Of a stretch of 64,000 nucleotides of DNA, positions 7,793-17,897 are shown one piece after another. Source of the DNA: Shouchella rhizosphaerae (GTDB taxonomy: Bacteria > Bacillota > Bacilli > Bacillales > Bacillaceae_D); contig NZ_FRBS01000003.1 of the NCBI RefSeq assembly GCF_900142675.1, forward strand, positions 186,001-250,000, given 5' to 3'. The notes beneath the pieces are model-generated. The model did no database searches. It saw only the letters and a program-made list of their open reading frames with translations, and was not told the DNA's origin. The number at the start of each line of letters is the position of its first letter. The first letter of the stretch is position 1. Made by a program: the position numbers and the translations under genes.

Positions 7793-8986
7793 TTATTCAT
7801 ATCGGAGTGATTCAACTGGATCTAACTTCGCCGCTTTATTGGCTGGCAATATGCCAAACAATATGCCGACCCCCAGGGAGAAAGCAGTCGCAATTAAGAC
7901 AACCGTTCCAGACAAAACGACCTCCATATCAAATGCGTTGCCGATGAGCTGTACGAGCAGCGCCCCGAGCAAAATGCCTGCTGTCCCACCAAGCACGGTC
8001 AACACAATCGATTCAATTAAAAATTGAAACAGGATTTGTCCTCTAGTGGCCCCCATTGACTTACGGATACCAATTTCTCTCGTTCGTTCTGTCACTGAAA
8101 CAAGCATAATATTCATGACACCAATTCCGCCGACAAGAAGCGAAATGCCAGCGATGCCACCAATAATGATCGTCATGACACGGGTAATCGTTGAATCTGT
8201 TTCCATAAATTCGCTCATATCATAGCTTTTGTAGGCATCAACTGTGCTGTGGTTTTCATTTAAAATCGCAGCTGCATCCACTACAGCCAATTCAACGTCT
8301 TCGACTGTTTCCGCCTTAATATGGATGGAGTCAAATCCATCACGGAAGAAAATTTGTTTCCACGTTTCATAGGGAAGCAACAATTGTTCCCTTTCATAGT
8401 TAATAATGCTGTCAGACGGCGCTAATACGCCGACAATTTCAATCGGATAAGCGCCAACTTTTACCGTTTGCCCGACAGCAGACTCGTAAGGAAACAGTTG
8501 TTCAGCCAGCACGGATGTAATGACGGCTTTCCTCGTTCCCGTTAAATAGTCGACTGGATGAAGCAAATTCCCTTCTAAAGCTTCATAATCGTAAAGATCC
8601 ATATAGTGCATGTTGATTCCGTTAACTTCCGTTTCAACCTTTTCATCACCCGCCAAAATCGTCGTGTGTTCGGCACTAGAAGCGACGACCGATTGAACGG
8701 AAGGCAACGCTTGAATGTCTGTTACGTCTTGTTCCGAGTACTGCCAGAAGGCGTAAATGTTCGGATTTTCCTGTTCATCGAATTCCGATGGCTCGAAATA
8801 AATCTCACGAATGTTCTCTACGCCTACGATTTGTGCTTTTAATTTTTGTTCAGCACCTTGCCCAATTGCTACCACCATGATGACGGCAGCAACACCGATA
8901 ATAATGCCAAGCGTTGTTAATAGCGCCCGCAATTTTTGGGCAGCAATCGAATGAAACGCCATTTTGATGTTTTCAATGATGTTCAC
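7793..8986 (-). CDS. yknZ: MacB-type ABC transporter permease YknZ
   Basis: A 397-residue permease with the MacB/FtsX layout: one N-terminal membrane helix (about 20-45, LRALLTTLGIIIGVAAVIMVVAIG), a large extracytoplasmic MacB_PCD domain (about 50-265), and three C-terminal helices with GIGVMNIMLVSVTERTREIGIRKSMGA between the first two. The GTG at 8986 (after AAAGGA) is preferred over ATG 9052, which lies inside yknY. It works with YknY and YknX. In B. subtilis the YknWXYZ system protects against the SdpC toxin. Confidence 0.9.
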   Translation of the reverse strand: MNIIENIKMAFHSIAAQKLRALLTTLGIIIGVAAVIMVVAIGQGAEQKLKAQIVGVENIREIYFEPSEFDEQENPNIYAFWQYSEQDVTDIQALPSVQSVVASSAEHTTILAGDEKVETEVNGINMHYMDLYDYEALEGNLLHPVDYLTGTRKAVITSVLAEQLFPYESAVGQTVKVGAYPIEIVGVLAPSDSIINYEREQLLLPYETWKQIFFRDGFDSIHIKAETVEDVELAVVDAAAILNENHSTVDAYKSYDMSEFMETDSTITRVMTIIIGGIAGISLLVGGIGVMNIMLVSVTERTREIGIRKSMGATRGQILFQFLIESIVLTVLGGTAGILLGALLVQLIGNAFDMEVVLSGTVVLIATAFSLGVGILFGILPANKAAKLDPVESLRYE

Positions 8987-9020
8987 AGGCCTCGTTCCTT
9001 TCCGGAAAACAAGCAGCTTA

Positions 9021-9695
9021 TCAGGATGCTGTTGCCTCCTGGATTTTGCCATCCTTTACAAAAACAGTCCGGTCTGTTTTTTCCGCAATTTCCGTTTCGT
9101 GCGTAATAATCGAAATGGTTACCCCTTCTTCATTTAAACCACGGAGCAATTCCATAATCGACTCGCTCGTTTTCGAATCGAGAGCGCCAGTTGGCTCGTC
9201 CGCCAAAATAATCGACGGATTGTTGACTAGCGCCCTGGCGATGGCGACTCGTTGTTTTTGACCGCCTGAAAGGGAAGCAGGCTTGTATGTAGCACGGTCG
9301 CCGAGGCCCACTTTTTTCAATGCCTCATATGCCCGCTCTTTTCGCTCACTTTTTTTGATGCCGGCATATACCATCGGCAGTTCGACGTTTTTCCATGCCG
9401 AAAGCCGTGGCAATAAATGAAATTGCTGGAACACAAACCCGATTTTTTCGTTGCGGATCTTGGCAAGTTCTTTTTCGCTTAGTGTGCCGATCATCTGGCC
9501 ATCAAGCAAATATTCGCCTGTTGTCGGTTTGTCAAGACAGCCAATGATATTCATTAGCGTCGATTTTCCAGAACCAGATGGGCCCATGATTGACATAAAA
9601 CTTTCTTGTTCAATCGTTAAATCGATGGGAGCTAGCACTTGCGACCAAGCTTGCCCAACGCGGAACGATTTAGTCACCTGTTTGAGCACAATCAT
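9021..9695 (-). CDS. yknY: ABC transporter ATP-binding protein YknY
   Basis: A 224-residue cytoplasmic ATPase of the MacB/LolD type. It has Walker A GPSGSGKST (about 38-46), a Q-loop FQQFHLLP, the signature LSGGQKQRVAIARAL (about 142-156), Walker B IILADEPTGALDS (about 163-175) and the switch His in ITHETE. Its start overlaps the end of yknX by four bases. It powers the YknXYZ complex rather than classic substrate import. Confidence 0.95.
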   Translation of the reverse strand: MIVLKQVTKSFRVGQAWSQVLAPIDLTIEQESFMSIMGPSGSGKSTLMNIIGCLDKPTTGEYLLDGQMIGTLSEKELAKIRNEKIGFVFQQFHLLPRLSAWKNVELPMVYAGIKKSERKERAYEALKKVGLGDRATYKPASLSGGQKQRVAIARALVNNPSIILADEPTGALDSKTSESIMELLRGLNEEGVTISIITHETEIAEKTDRTVFVKDGKIQEATAS

Positions 9696-11029
9696 ACCTC
9701 ATCGTCCTCTTCAATAATCTCGCCGCCTTCAATCACTTCGCCTTCTTCTCCGTCAATTGGCGCTTCTAACGGTTCTTCCCCTTCTTCAAACTGTTCATCG
9801 ACCCCGTCAAGCCCTTCTTCAAAGTCGCCATCTTCGTAAACGGCTGGCGTGACCGTCATGCCATCCTGCACTTCTCCCATGTAATCGAGAATGACCTCAT
9901 CAGCTTCTGTCACGCCCTCTATAATCTCGATCGAATATTCAGTTGCAATTCCAATTTCAACGTCCCTACGTACAGCGATACCATCTTCATAAACATAAAC
10001 AAATGAGGAAAACTCATCATATTGGATCGCTTCCATAGGCAAAGCAAGCCCTTCGTGTTCCATCGTTATAATTTCAGCATAAACTTGGTAACCTGGTCGG
10101 AGCTTGTCCGTATCGCCTTCGGTTATTTTAATTGTAACTGGGTATTGAGAGCTCGACGATTCTCCGTAAAATTCATCGCTTTCAGTTGGGAAATAAGAGA
10201 CATCGACTACTTCCCCTTCCCAAAAACCATCTTCTACAGTATCAGATGTAATCATAACAGGATGGCCAGGCTCCACTTCGAGGGATTGCTGCTCGGAAAT
10301 GTTGCCTGTAATCGTAAATTGGCTCGTGTCGGCCACTTCAAGCAACGCATTTGTCGCACTTTCACCGAGGCCTTCATTGCTTTCCTCTGCCGTGTCGTTT
10401 CTCTTAATGACCGTTCCTGCAATTTTGCTTTTCACGGTCAATTGTGCTTTTTGCTCTTTAATGCTTTCTAATTGGTTTTTTAGCCGCGTCAATTCAAACG
10501 CTTCTTCTTTTTTCTGTGCGGCAAGCTCAGCCAACTCAGCGTCAAGCTCAGCAACGGTCACGACCGGTTCAATTTCCGTTTTTTCACCTGTCTCCTCGTC
10601 CGTCTCATAGGTCGGTTTGACATCAGGCCCATTTTTACGCTTCTTCACATCCTCTTCTTGCTTTGAAAGTTCCGCAATCACCCCATTGGCTTTTTCAATT
10701 TGCAGTTCAACGTCCTGTTGCTCAAAATCAAGCTCAGATGTTTCATATTGGACGAGCGGCGTCCCTTCTTCGACTTCATCGCCGACATCGACTAATATTT
10801 CGAACCCGCTATGTTCAGCCAGTTCTGTCACTAACTGGCGATCGACTAACTCTAACTTCCCCGGAACCATTACCTTGGAGTCCATTACTTCATTCATCGG
10901 TGTAACCAAATCGACCGTGTATCCTGCCTCTCCGCCACCTGTTTCACGGGCTTTAGATAGTCCAAAATAAGTAAATGTGGCAATAGATACAACAACCACT
11001 CCACCAATGATTGCTTTTTTCATACTCAA
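9692..11029 (-). CDS. yknX: Membrane fusion protein YknX with long acidic tail
   Basis: A 445-residue periplasmic-adaptor-type protein. It has an N-terminal membrane anchor (about 5-23), a lipoyl/barrel-sandwich half near 65-90, a long alpha-helical hairpin (about 105-205, with IEKANGVIAELSKQEEDVKKRK), the second half-barrel (LTVKSKIAGTVIKRNDT), and beta-barrel domains to about 400. The last 40 residues are almost all Glu, Asp and Gly. It starts at TTG, sharing TTGA with the yknW stop. The acidic tail fits an exported surface adapted to high pH, which is inference. Confidence 0.9.
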   Translation of the reverse strand: MSMKKAIIGGVVVVSIATFTYFGLSKARETGGGEAGYTVDLVTPMNEVMDSKVMVPGKLELVDRQLVTELAEHSGFEILVDVGDEVEEGTPLVQYETSELDFEQQDVELQIEKANGVIAELSKQEEDVKKRKNGPDVKPTYETDEETGEKTEIEPVVTVAELDAELAELAAQKKEEAFELTRLKNQLESIKEQKAQLTVKSKIAGTVIKRNDTAEESNEGLGESATNALLEVADTSQFTITGNISEQQSLEVEPGHPVMITSDTVEDGFWEGEVVDVSYFPTESDEFYGESSSSQYPVTIKITEGDTDKLRPGYQVYAEIITMEHEGLALPMEAIQYDEFSSFVYVYEDGIAVRRDVEIGIATEYSIEIIEGVTEADEVILDYMGEVQDGMTVTPAVYEDGDFEEGLDGVDEQFEEGEEPLEAPIDGEEGEVIEGGEIIEEDDEV

Positions 11030-11781
11030 CGCAAAAGCCCCCCTAATAAATTGACAATTAACACCAATGCAAATATGCCCGCCCCAATCGCAATTGCTGG
11101 GAATTTTTTGAAGTTGGCTGTCTTAATGAGCCCCAGCGAAATAAAAGCAACAAACGCAAGCGTAGAGATTTCCAAGCTTTGTAACAGAGAATAGAATGGG
11201 TGTGTTTCATTGACAAACACAGATGGCGCCGTATAAATATAGCCGTACGTTCCGTTTGCCGCATTGACAATCATCAAATACAGAAAGCCAATGGCGCTTA
11301 CGAGTGTGGCAAAAACAGTCATTGAATAAATTGCCTTATAGGGCGTCTGGTTGTTTTGCATTTTCGAAATCGCAAACAAGATAAGCGCAAGCAGAGGCGG
11401 TCCGGCAGCATAAGCAACCAGCATAATCATTCCAATTATAATTCCTGAAACGAGGCCATCTATGTTAAAGCTAGCAAACAGCGGCGCCTCTTCTTCATAC
11501 ATAGCATCCTCCATGTAGATTCCTTCTTCCATCATCATCCCATCCATGTCGCCGTCATAGGCAACCGCATCTAAGTCGATTAGCCCTCCTTGTCCAGTAA
11601 AAACGGGAAAAAGCAAGCCAAGTAAGACGAGGCATAGGATGATAAACATTGGAAAGCCGACGGACGGTTCCACTTTCATGCGCACAAACTGTTTACTTGG
11701 GTTAAAAAGAAAGGCGAAAATATTAGGCTTTTTTGAAAAAGCGAACTCTTCGGGCTGGTGTGCCTCCTTGAATTGTTCCAT
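11026..11781 (-). CDS. yknW: YIP1-family membrane protein YknW
   Basis: A 251-residue Yip1-domain protein: a cytoplasmic N-terminus ending in FLFNPSKQFVRMKVEPSVGFPMF, then five hydrophobic segments (about 42-60, 112-137, 148-170, 195-212 and 225-247). An acidic extracytoplasmic loop, DGDMDGMMMEEGIYMEDAMYEEEAP, lies after the first. In B. subtilis YknW assembles the YknXYZ transporter. It is first in the operon. The ATG follows GAAGGAGAACGAGAG. Upstream I find a TATAAT box but a weak -35 and no sigma-W motif, unlike B. subtilis. Confidence 0.88.
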   Translation of the reverse strand: MEQFKEAHQPEEFAFSKKPNIFAFLFNPSKQFVRMKVEPSVGFPMFIILCLVLLGLLFPVFTGQGGLIDLDAVAYDGDMDGMMMEEGIYMEDAMYEEEAPLFASFNIDGLVSGIIIGMIMLVAYAAGPPLLALILFAISKMQNNQTPYKAIYSMTVFATLVSAIGFLYLMIVNAANGTYGYIYTAPSVFVNETHPFYSLLQSLEISTLAFVAFISLGLIKTANFKKFPAIAIGAGIFALVLIVNLLGGLLR

Positions 11782-11962
11782 CTCTCGTTCTCCTTCGATA
11801 ACTAGAAATTCGGTACATCTTCTATTTTTCTATTATACTGCTAAATACTAGAAAAACCAGGCACTTTATAAAAACTTTAGAATTTTTTGTTGGATAATCT
11901 CGTCGTTCTCAAGAACACGTTAGTCGAACGCAGTTGTTTGAAAACAAACCGCACGGTCAGAA

Positions 11963-11990
11963 GGCGCGCAGCTTTCTTTAGCCGCGCGCC
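11963..11990 (-). terminator. GC-rich hairpin after dacC
   Basis: Arms GGCGCGCGGCT/AGCTGCGCGCC with one G-U pair and a six-base loop, 11 bases after the dacC stop. No clear T-run follows, so termination strength is uncertain. Confidence 0.6.
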
Positions 11991-12001
11991 CCTCGTATTC
12001 A

Positions 12002-13471
12002 TTAGGATGATTCGCCAAGAATCGCCAACACGATCTCATCTTCAATGTGTCGAATCGTTTGGCTTTCGCCAATGAAATTATTCACCATAATCGTAAACAA
12101 ATAGCTATCGCCGTCATTTGTCCTTGCATAGCCAGTTAAGCTTGATACCCCTGTAAGGGAGCCCGTTTTCGCTCTCACTTCCCCTTCTATCCCGCCTAAA
12201 CGATTCCGCAACGTTCCGCCAACAAGCCGTTCTTTTTCTCCAGCCACTGGTAGACCATTGTAAAAATCAGTAAACCAATGCTGCTGCTGAGCGTGATAGA
12301 GCACGCTCGTTAAATCATTTGCTGCAACGAGCGTCTTATGGGACATGCCCGAGCCATCACGCAGTAATAAAGGACCGCTTGCCCCAAGCTGCTCGGTGCT
12401 TTCTGCGACAAGAGGCAATCCCGCATCCCAGCTCCCTTCTCCTTCTTTTACATAACCAATTTCTTTTACAAGCACTTCTCCATGTCCATTGTTGCTAAGC
12501 TTTAAAAACGGTACAAGCAGTTCATGCAAAGGCATCGACTCTCGTTCAGCTTGTTTCACTGCTTTTTTAGGCACGTACCCTATTGTCTCGTCCGCCTTTT
12601 TTATGTCAATCCCCGCATTGTTAAGAGCCTGCTTAAATACAGCAGTTGTATATTGAGCCGGCTCCCATACAGCTACCCAACTTCTTGTTGCGCTTGCCCC
12701 AATGGGCACATTGCCGGTGATGCGGATGTCCGCTTTGCCATGTTCTCTTTCTATTTTTAATGATTTCTGTTCTTCAGCTGCTACTGTCACTGCCTCATTT
12801 ATAATCGGCACTGCTTTAACGTCAGGCTGCGTCGTGACAATTGGTTTTTGGCCTGCTTTTTTTCCCGGGGTCACTTCAACCAAGATGGTTCCTGCATCAT
12901 AGTCGTCTGTCGGAGAAAGAGTCAATGCTGACACTTGCGCCCCTGTATAAAACGATTCATCTGACCAATTCAAATCTTGGGATAACCGTACGTCGTCATA
13001 GCGTGATTCATCGGCAATTATATCGCCATTTATTTTTTTGATGCCTTTGTTGCGCACCTCCTGTGCAAGCTCATTTAATTCTGCTTCCATGAGTGTAGGG
13101 TCGCCACCCCCTTTTATGTATACATTTCCATGGAGGACGCGTTTGCTTATTTTGCCGTCTGTAAACACGGTCGTTTTGAACGTATGGTCAGAGCCTAGCT
13201 CCGTTAAAGCAGCAACGGCAGTTAACACTTTCATCGAAGAGGCTGGATGGAGCAGCATGTTCCCATTGTGTTCAAACAACAGTTCATTGGTAGCGCCGTC
13301 CCGGACACTCACGGCAACAGATGCGCCAGCCAAACGTTCATGTTCCAATAGCGCAGCAATTTCATCTGCAAAATGTGGCGTTTTTTCTTTTGCCTGGAAT
13401 GAGGTTGTAAGAGGAAATACAAGCAAGACTACCACAATCGCCAACAATGCTAAACGCCCATTCTTTTTCAC
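12002..13471 (-). CDS. dacC: D-alanyl-D-alanine carboxypeptidase, PBP4/DacC type (family S13)
   Basis: An exported serine carboxypeptidase/endopeptidase that trims peptidoglycan peptides. A signal peptide covers about 1-27 (VVVLLVFPLTTSFQA). The penicillin-binding motifs are SSMK (nucleophile Ser78), SNN in FLKLSNNGHG and KTG in VRAKTGSLTG. The insert between the first two motifs is the large extra domain of class C PBPs (PBP4, DacC). At 489 residues it has the family length. The ATG follows AGGAGGGG. It is monocistronic by its flanking hairpins. In B. subtilis dacC is expressed post-exponentially. Confidence 0.92.
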   Translation of the reverse strand: MKKNGRLALLAIVVVLLVFPLTTSFQAKEKTPHFADEIAALLEHERLAGASVAVSVRDGATNELLFEHNGNMLLHPASSMKVLTAVAALTELGSDHTFKTTVFTDGKISKRVLHGNVYIKGGGDPTLMEAELNELAQEVRNKGIKKINGDIIADESRYDDVRLSQDLNWSDESFYTGAQVSALTLSPTDDYDAGTILVEVTPGKKAGQKPIVTTQPDVKAVPIINEAVTVAAEEQKSLKIEREHGKADIRITGNVPIGASATRSWVAVWEPAQYTTAVFKQALNNAGIDIKKADETIGYVPKKAVKQAERESMPLHELLVPFLKLSNNGHGEVLVKEIGYVKEGEGSWDAGLPLVAESTEQLGASGPLLLRDGSGMSHKTLVAANDLTSVLYHAQQQHWFTDFYNGLPVAGEKERLVGGTLRNRLGGIEGEVRAKTGSLTGVSSLTGYARTNDGDSYLFTIMVNNFIGESQTIRHIEDEIVLAILGESS

Positions 13472-13531
13472 TCGTTTCCCCTCCTATTAAGATGCTACGT
13501 TCAGTTTATTCCACTTTCTTTAAAATAAACC

Positions 13532-13568
13532 TAAAAAAGAAGCTGCCCTCTATAAAAAGAACAACTTC
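13532..13568 (-). terminator. Terminator after the aldo/keto reductase gene
   Basis: Stem AGAAGTTG/CAGCTTCT (13561-13568 with 13537-13544) with a T6 tail on the minus strand. Confidence 0.75.
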
Positions 13569-13581
13569 TACATGCCAATCA

Positions 13582-14508
13582 TTATTTTTGTAAATCGAGC
13601 CAAGCAACTTCGTCAGCAGTTAATGCCAATGCTGCCCCTTTTGCACAAGACTGCATTTCTTGCTGATTTTGCGGTCCAATGATCGCAGCAGTAGGAAAAG
13701 GTTGGTTTAAGACATAGGCTAAAGCGACCTCAATTGTCGTTGCCCCTTTTTGTTTTCCTAACGCTTCTGCCCGGTCATAGCGCTGCCAATTGTCGTCATT
13801 GTAAAACACACGAACCAAATCTTCATTGCTTCGGTCATCCCGAGAAAAGCGGCCAGTAAAAAATCCACGTGCTTGGGAAGACCACGAGAACACAGGCAGC
13901 TTCGTTTCCACGTGCCATTCAATCGCTGTTTGGTCAAGGCTAATGCAGCCAGGCCAGTAAGGCTGTTGGGCTTTGGCAAGACTTAAATTGGGGCTGGAGA
14001 AAGAAAAACCAACAAGCCCATGTTTTTCGGCATATTCGTTCGCTTCGGCCAGCCTTGTTAACGACCAATTTGAACCACCAAACGCGCCTATCCGCCCTGC
14101 TTCTTTATGTTCATTAAGCCATTCTAAAATGGCGCCGACTGGCACTGTTGGATCATCGCGGTGAAGGGCATACAATTCAACTGCATCTGTTTGCAAACGG
14201 TCTAAGCTAATTTTTAATTGTTCGGCAATGTCGTGTTTATTAATCGTATGGCCCTTTTCATTCGGGTGGCCCCCTTTGGTTAACACATTCATTCGCGACC
14301 GGTTGCCAGCGTCAAGCCAGTTCCCAATAGCAACCTCACTTTTGCCGCCATTGTAAATAAATGCTGTATCAATTGTATTGCCACCGATCGAAACATACTG
14401 CTCAAGAATGTTGTTAACGGCCTCTTGATGATCTGGAGAAAAATAGTCACTGCCCATTATGAGGGCGGATACTGGCTTTGTTATGCCTTCGAAAGGGATT
14501 GCTTTCAT
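13582..14508 (-). CDS. Aldo/keto reductase family protein
   Basis: A 308-residue NADPH-dependent oxidoreductase with the AKR barrel. The catalytic tetrad is visible as NTIDTAFIYN (Asp and Tyr, about 46-55), VLTKGG (Lys) and YALHRDD (His). The cofactor-binding end has AAIIGPQNQQEMQSC. The ATG at 14508 is eight bases from GGAG. An in-frame GTG two codons earlier is too close to it. It overlaps or abuts the Gfo/Idh gene end, so both are one unit. The substrate is unknown. Pairing with a Gfo/Idh protein suggests sugar or polyol oxidation-reduction. Confidence 0.88.
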   Translation of the reverse strand: MKAIPFEGITKPVSALIMGSDYFSPDHQEAVNNILEQYVSIGGNTIDTAFIYNGGKSEVAIGNWLDAGNRSRMNVLTKGGHPNEKGHTINKHDIAEQLKISLDRLQTDAVELYALHRDDPTVPVGAILEWLNEHKEAGRIGAFGGSNWSLTRLAEANEYAEKHGLVGFSFSSPNLSLAKAQQPYWPGCISLDQTAIEWHVETKLPVFSWSSQARGFFTGRFSRDDRSNEDLVRVFYNDDNWQRYDRAEALGKQKGATTIEVALAYVLNQPFPTAAIIGPQNQQEMQSCAKGAALALTADEVAWLDLQK

Positions 14509-14510
14509 TG

Positions 14511-15509
14511 TCACCGCTCCACTTCTATTCGTTTTCGTTCAAGTTGTGACTTCAAGCATGCGTCTAGCACTTTCATGTTTAACACAGCATCTTCTGCTGA
14601 AAAAGGCAACGGCTTTTCGTTGCGGACCGTTGCGGCAAACGCATCTGCCTGCAACGCATAGTGATCCACTGCATTGCCGCAAAAATGAGTGTGGCCATCG
14701 TTCGTATACAAATCATATCCATTTGCTTCATTAGTAAAAGCGGTTGGGATAGTAATCCGTCCTTTTGTACCAATAATTTCGGCTTCATCACGAAATGCGG
14801 CCCACATTCCACAATCAAATGTCAGGTAGCGGCCATTCGAAAATTCAACTAACCCTGCTGCTACCATATCGACTTGGTCATGGGAATCAGGCATAAAACT
14901 ATGCATCGTCACTGCTTCGGGTTCCTCGCCAAAGACCAACCGCGCTAATGAAAGTGGATAGACACCGACGTCATAAAGGCCGCCGCCGCCATATGCTCGT
15001 TTCATACGGAAATTATCGAAAGCGCTTGCATTATTGAACGTAAATACAGCACGAATCCCGCGAATTTCGCCAATGTCGCCATTATCGATATGGGCTAATA
15101 TGTCTTTGTACCGTGCTTGGTAACGGTACATAAAAGCTTCAGCGAGGACTACACGATGCTGCTCGCATGCCCCTTTCATTTCCTCGGCTTCCTCTGCATG
15201 TAAAGCAATCGGCTTTTCGCACAGGACATGCTTTCCGGCTTCGGCAGTTTTTATAACCCACTCCTTATGCAAGTGGTTTGGCAACGGAATGTAAACGGCT
15301 TCAATTTCCTCATCTGCCAATAGCTCCTCATAAGAACCATACGCTGTTTTAATGTCATGCTCAGCTGCAAATGCCTGGGCTTTTTCAAGTGAACGGCTCG
15401 CTATTGCTACCACTTCACCGCTTGCGGATGCAGCGATTCCAGGGATAATTGCTCGTTTTGCAATTGAAGCTGTCCCTAAAATGCCCCATTTCAAAGCTTC
15501 TGTATGCAA
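14511..15509 (-). CDS. Gfo/Idh/MocA-family NAD(P)-dependent oxidoreductase
   Basis: A 332-residue dehydrogenase with an N-terminal Rossmann fold (WGILGTASIAKR, about 8-19), the CEKP motif that carries the catalytic Lys (HVLCEKPIAL, about 94-103) and a C-terminal alpha/beta domain with FDCGMWAAF and GRITIPTAF. Substrates in this family are sugars, inositols or related compounds. Which one applies here cannot be read. The start is TTG, nine bases after GGAGG. An ATG inside the spacer is in another frame. Translationally coupled to the aldo/keto reductase. Confidence 0.88.
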   Translation of the reverse strand: MHTEALKWGILGTASIAKRAIIPGIAASASGEVVAIASRSLEKAQAFAAEHDIKTAYGSYEELLADEEIEAVYIPLPNHLHKEWVIKTAEAGKHVLCEKPIALHAEEAEEMKGACEQHRVVLAEAFMYRYQARYKDILAHIDNGDIGEIRGIRAVFTFNNASAFDNFRMKRAYGGGGLYDVGVYPLSLARLVFGEEPEAVTMHSFMPDSHDQVDMVAAGLVEFSNGRYLTFDCGMWAAFRDEAEIIGTKGRITIPTAFTNEANGYDLYTNDGHTHFCGNAVDHYALQADAFAATVRNEKPLPFSAEDAVLNMKVLDACLKSQLERKRIEVER

Positions 15510-15610
15510 ACTGCCATTCCTCCATTTCGTACAAATCTAAAAATTCTCCACTAGCTTAGCATAAATTCATAAGCATTTGCGCCTTTCAAAGCAATGTAAC
15601 CAAATTGAAA

Positions 15611-15650
15611 TAAACGTTCCAGCCACGGCTTGACCTAGCTGGAACGTTTA
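15611..15650 (-). terminator. Terminator of thrS
   Basis: Perfect arms TAAACGTTCCAGC/GCTGGAACGTTTA with a 14-base loop, close after the thrS stop. Confidence 0.88.
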
Positions 15651-15658
15651 TGCAGCCT

Positions 15659-17590
15659 TTATTTTCTCGCTTCTTTGCCAATCTCGTCGACAAAGACAGA
15701 GAGCGGTTGCGAAGAAGAGGCTTGCTCCCCATACTTACGGACATTTACCGCTTCAGCTGCCACTTCCTTGTCGCCAAGAACGAGCATATAAGGGATCTTT
15801 TGGATTTGCGCTTCACGGATTTTATAGCCAAGCTTTTCGTCACGGTCGTCGATCTCGACACGGACACCTGCTTGTTGCAGTTGTTCAATGACACGTTTGG
15901 CGTAATCCAGGTGGACTTCATTCGATACAGGAATCACTTGTACTTGGACAGGCGCAAGCCATGTTGGCAGCGCACCTTTGTATTCTTCTAACAAGAAAGC
16001 AACAAATCGCTCCATTGTTGAGACAACCCCGCGGTGAACGACAACCGGGCGGTGCAGCTTTCCGTCTTCGCCGACATAGGTTAAATCAAAGCGTTCAGGA
16101 AGGAGAAAATCAAGCTGAACAGTCGAAAGCGTCTCTTCTTTGCCAAGGGCCGTTTTTACTTGCACATCCAATTTAGGCCCGTAAAAAGCGGCTTCACCAA
16201 TCGCTTCATAATATGGCAACCCTAATGTATCCATTGCTTCTTTTAACATCGCTTGCGCTTTGTTCCACATGTCATCGTCATCAAAATATTTTTCCTTGTC
16301 TTCTGGATCACGGTACGATAGTCGAAACTTATAGTCGTTTAAGCCAAAATCCTTGTACACTTCTTGAATAAGACGTACAACGCGAACGAATTCCTCTTTA
16401 ATTTGATCAGGGCGGCAAAAAATGTGGGCATCGTTTAACGTCATTCCACGAACGCGCTGAAGTCCAGAAACAGCGCCTGACATTTCGTAACGGTGCATCA
16501 TGCCCAGTTCAGCAATTCGCAGCGGCAATTGCCGGTAACTGCGCATGTCTTGCTTGTAAACCATCATATGATGGGGGCAGTTCATCGGCCGCAACACTAG
16601 CGTTTCATTGTCCATTTCCATCGGTGGGAACATGTCGTCTTGGTAATGGTCCCAGTGCCCAGACGTTTTATAGAGCTCAGAGGAACCAAGGATCGGCGTA
16701 TAAACATGCTGGTAGCCAAGGCGCTCCTCTTTATCAACAATGTAACGCTCAATGATACGGCGAATCGTCGCTCCTTTTGGCAACCATAAAGGCAACCCTT
16801 GTCCTACTTTAGGTGAAAGCGCAAAGATACCAAGTTCCTTGCCAAGCTTGCGGTGATCTCGTTCTTTTGCTTCTTCGAGCAAGCGCAAATGTTCGTTTAG
16901 GTCGTCTTTGTTAAAGAATGCCGTTCCATAAATACGCTGCAACATTTTGTTTTTCGCGTCGCCGCGCCAGTAAGCTCCTGCAGTGGACAGTAACTTAAAC
17001 TCTTTGATTTTATTCGTTGATGGCACATGGACGCCACGACACAAATCAAAAAATTCGCCTTGTTTGTAAATCGTGACTGTTTCTTCCTCTGGAATGGCTT
17101 CGATCAACTCTAGTTTATAAGGGTCATTTATTTCTTTAAAGCGGGCAATCGCTTCCTCACGGCTCACTTCTTCGCGTAGGATCTCTAAATTTTCGCCAAT
17201 GATTTTTTTCATTTCTTTTTCGATCCGCGGCAAATCTTCTGCCGTAATCGATTCGTCGGCATCGATGTCATAGTAAAAGCCGTCCTCAATCACGGGCCCG
17301 ACACCTAACTTAACACCTGGAAACAATCGCTTGACTGCTTGGGCAAGCACATGGGCTGTACTGTGCCTCATGATGTCTAATCCTTCGTCTGATCCTGCGA
17401 CGACAATTTCAATGTTCCCATCTTCAGGAAGTGGCGTTTTCAAATCATACAATGTCCCGTTTAGTTTTCCAGCCAATGCTTTTTTCTTTAATCCTGGGCT
17501 AATAGAAGCAGCAATCGCTTCAGTCGTCGTTCCAATTGGAAATGATTTTACCGTTCCATCAGGAAACGTAAACATTCGTTTGTCCGTCAT
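15659..17590 (-). CDS. thrS: Threonine-tRNA ligase
   Basis: Class II synthetase charging tRNA-Thr. At 643 residues it shows the TGS domain (about 1-62), the editing domain with HxxxH ([12 protein letters not shown], about 73-84) and CRGVHVP, and the catalytic core with motif 2 ([22 protein letters not shown]) and motif 3 ([12 protein letters not shown] then [14 protein letters not shown]). The zinc ligands are Cys in MNCPHH and two His, and the anticodon domain starts near 540. The ATG follows GGAAGATGAAG. Controlled by the T-box directly upstream. Confidence 0.97.
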   Translation of the reverse strand: MTDKRMFTFPDGTVKSFPIGTTTEAIAASISPGLKKKALAGKLNGTLYDLKTPLPEDGNIEIVVAGSDEGLDIMRHSTAHVLAQAVKRLFPGVKLGVGPVIEDGFYYDIDADESITAEDLPRIEKEMKKIIGENLEILREEVSREEAIARFKEINDPYKLELIEAIPEEETVTIYKQGEFFDLCRGVHVPSTNKIKEFKLLSTAGAYWRGDAKNKMLQRIYGTAFFNKDDLNEHLRLLEEAKERDHRKLGKELGIFALSPKVGQGLPLWLPKGATIRRIIERYIVDKEERLGYQHVYTPILGSSELYKTSGHWDHYQDDMFPPMEMDNETLVLRPMNCPHHMMVYKQDMRSYRQLPLRIAELGMMHRYEMSGAVSGLQRVRGMTLNDAHIFCRPDQIKEEFVRVVRLIQEVYKDFGLNDYKFRLSYRDPEDKEKYFDDDDMWNKAQAMLKEAMDTLGLPYYEAIGEAAFYGPKLDVQVKTALGKEETLSTVQLDFLLPERFDLTYVGEDGKLHRPVVVHRGVVSTMERFVAFLLEEYKGALPTWLAPVQVQVIPVSNEVHLDYAKRVIEQLQQAGVRVEIDDRDEKLGYKIREAQIQKIPYMLVLGDKEVAAEAVNVRKYGEQASSSQPLSVFVDEIGKEARK

Positions 17591-17614
17591 ACTTCATCTT
17601 CCTTTCGCATTAAA

Positions 17615-17845
17615 ATAAAAAACACTCGCCCCTTAATCGAAGGGACGAGTGTGGTTTCGTGGTTCCACCCTACTTACATGCTCTACATACAGATAACGGC
17701 TGCGGGCCGGCGCTGGATACTGTCATTCCCCAGGGCAGTTCAAAGGTGGTCACAATCGAGTCGCGTTTAGGGGTCCCAGCCTATGCCCCATTCTCTAAAA
17801 AACGCCTTACTTGAATGCGGTGTCCTTATCATCACTTTTCATACA
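17615..17845 (-). promoter_or_regulatory. T-box leader of thrS, Thr (ACC) specifier
   Basis: The minus strand carries AGGGTGGAACCACG (about 17658-17671), followed by a terminator stem AACACTCGCCCCTT/AAGGGACGAGTGT with T6 (17620-17653). In stem I, ACC is followed by A and CCTT, which pairs with AAGG of the stem base. The specifier is thus ACC (complement of 17748-17750), matching threonine. Confidence 0.92.
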
Positions 17846-17848
17846 GCC

Positions 17849-17878
17849 ATTATACAAAAAACAAAGCTAAAAATGCAA
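17849..17878 (-). promoter_or_regulatory. Predicted sigma-A promoter of thrS
   Basis: Perfect TATAAT (17849-17854) with TTGCAT 18 bases upstream (17873-17878) on the minus strand, just ahead of T-box stem I. Confidence 0.6.
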
Positions 17879-17897
17879 GCTTGTTCGTTGTAATCGT

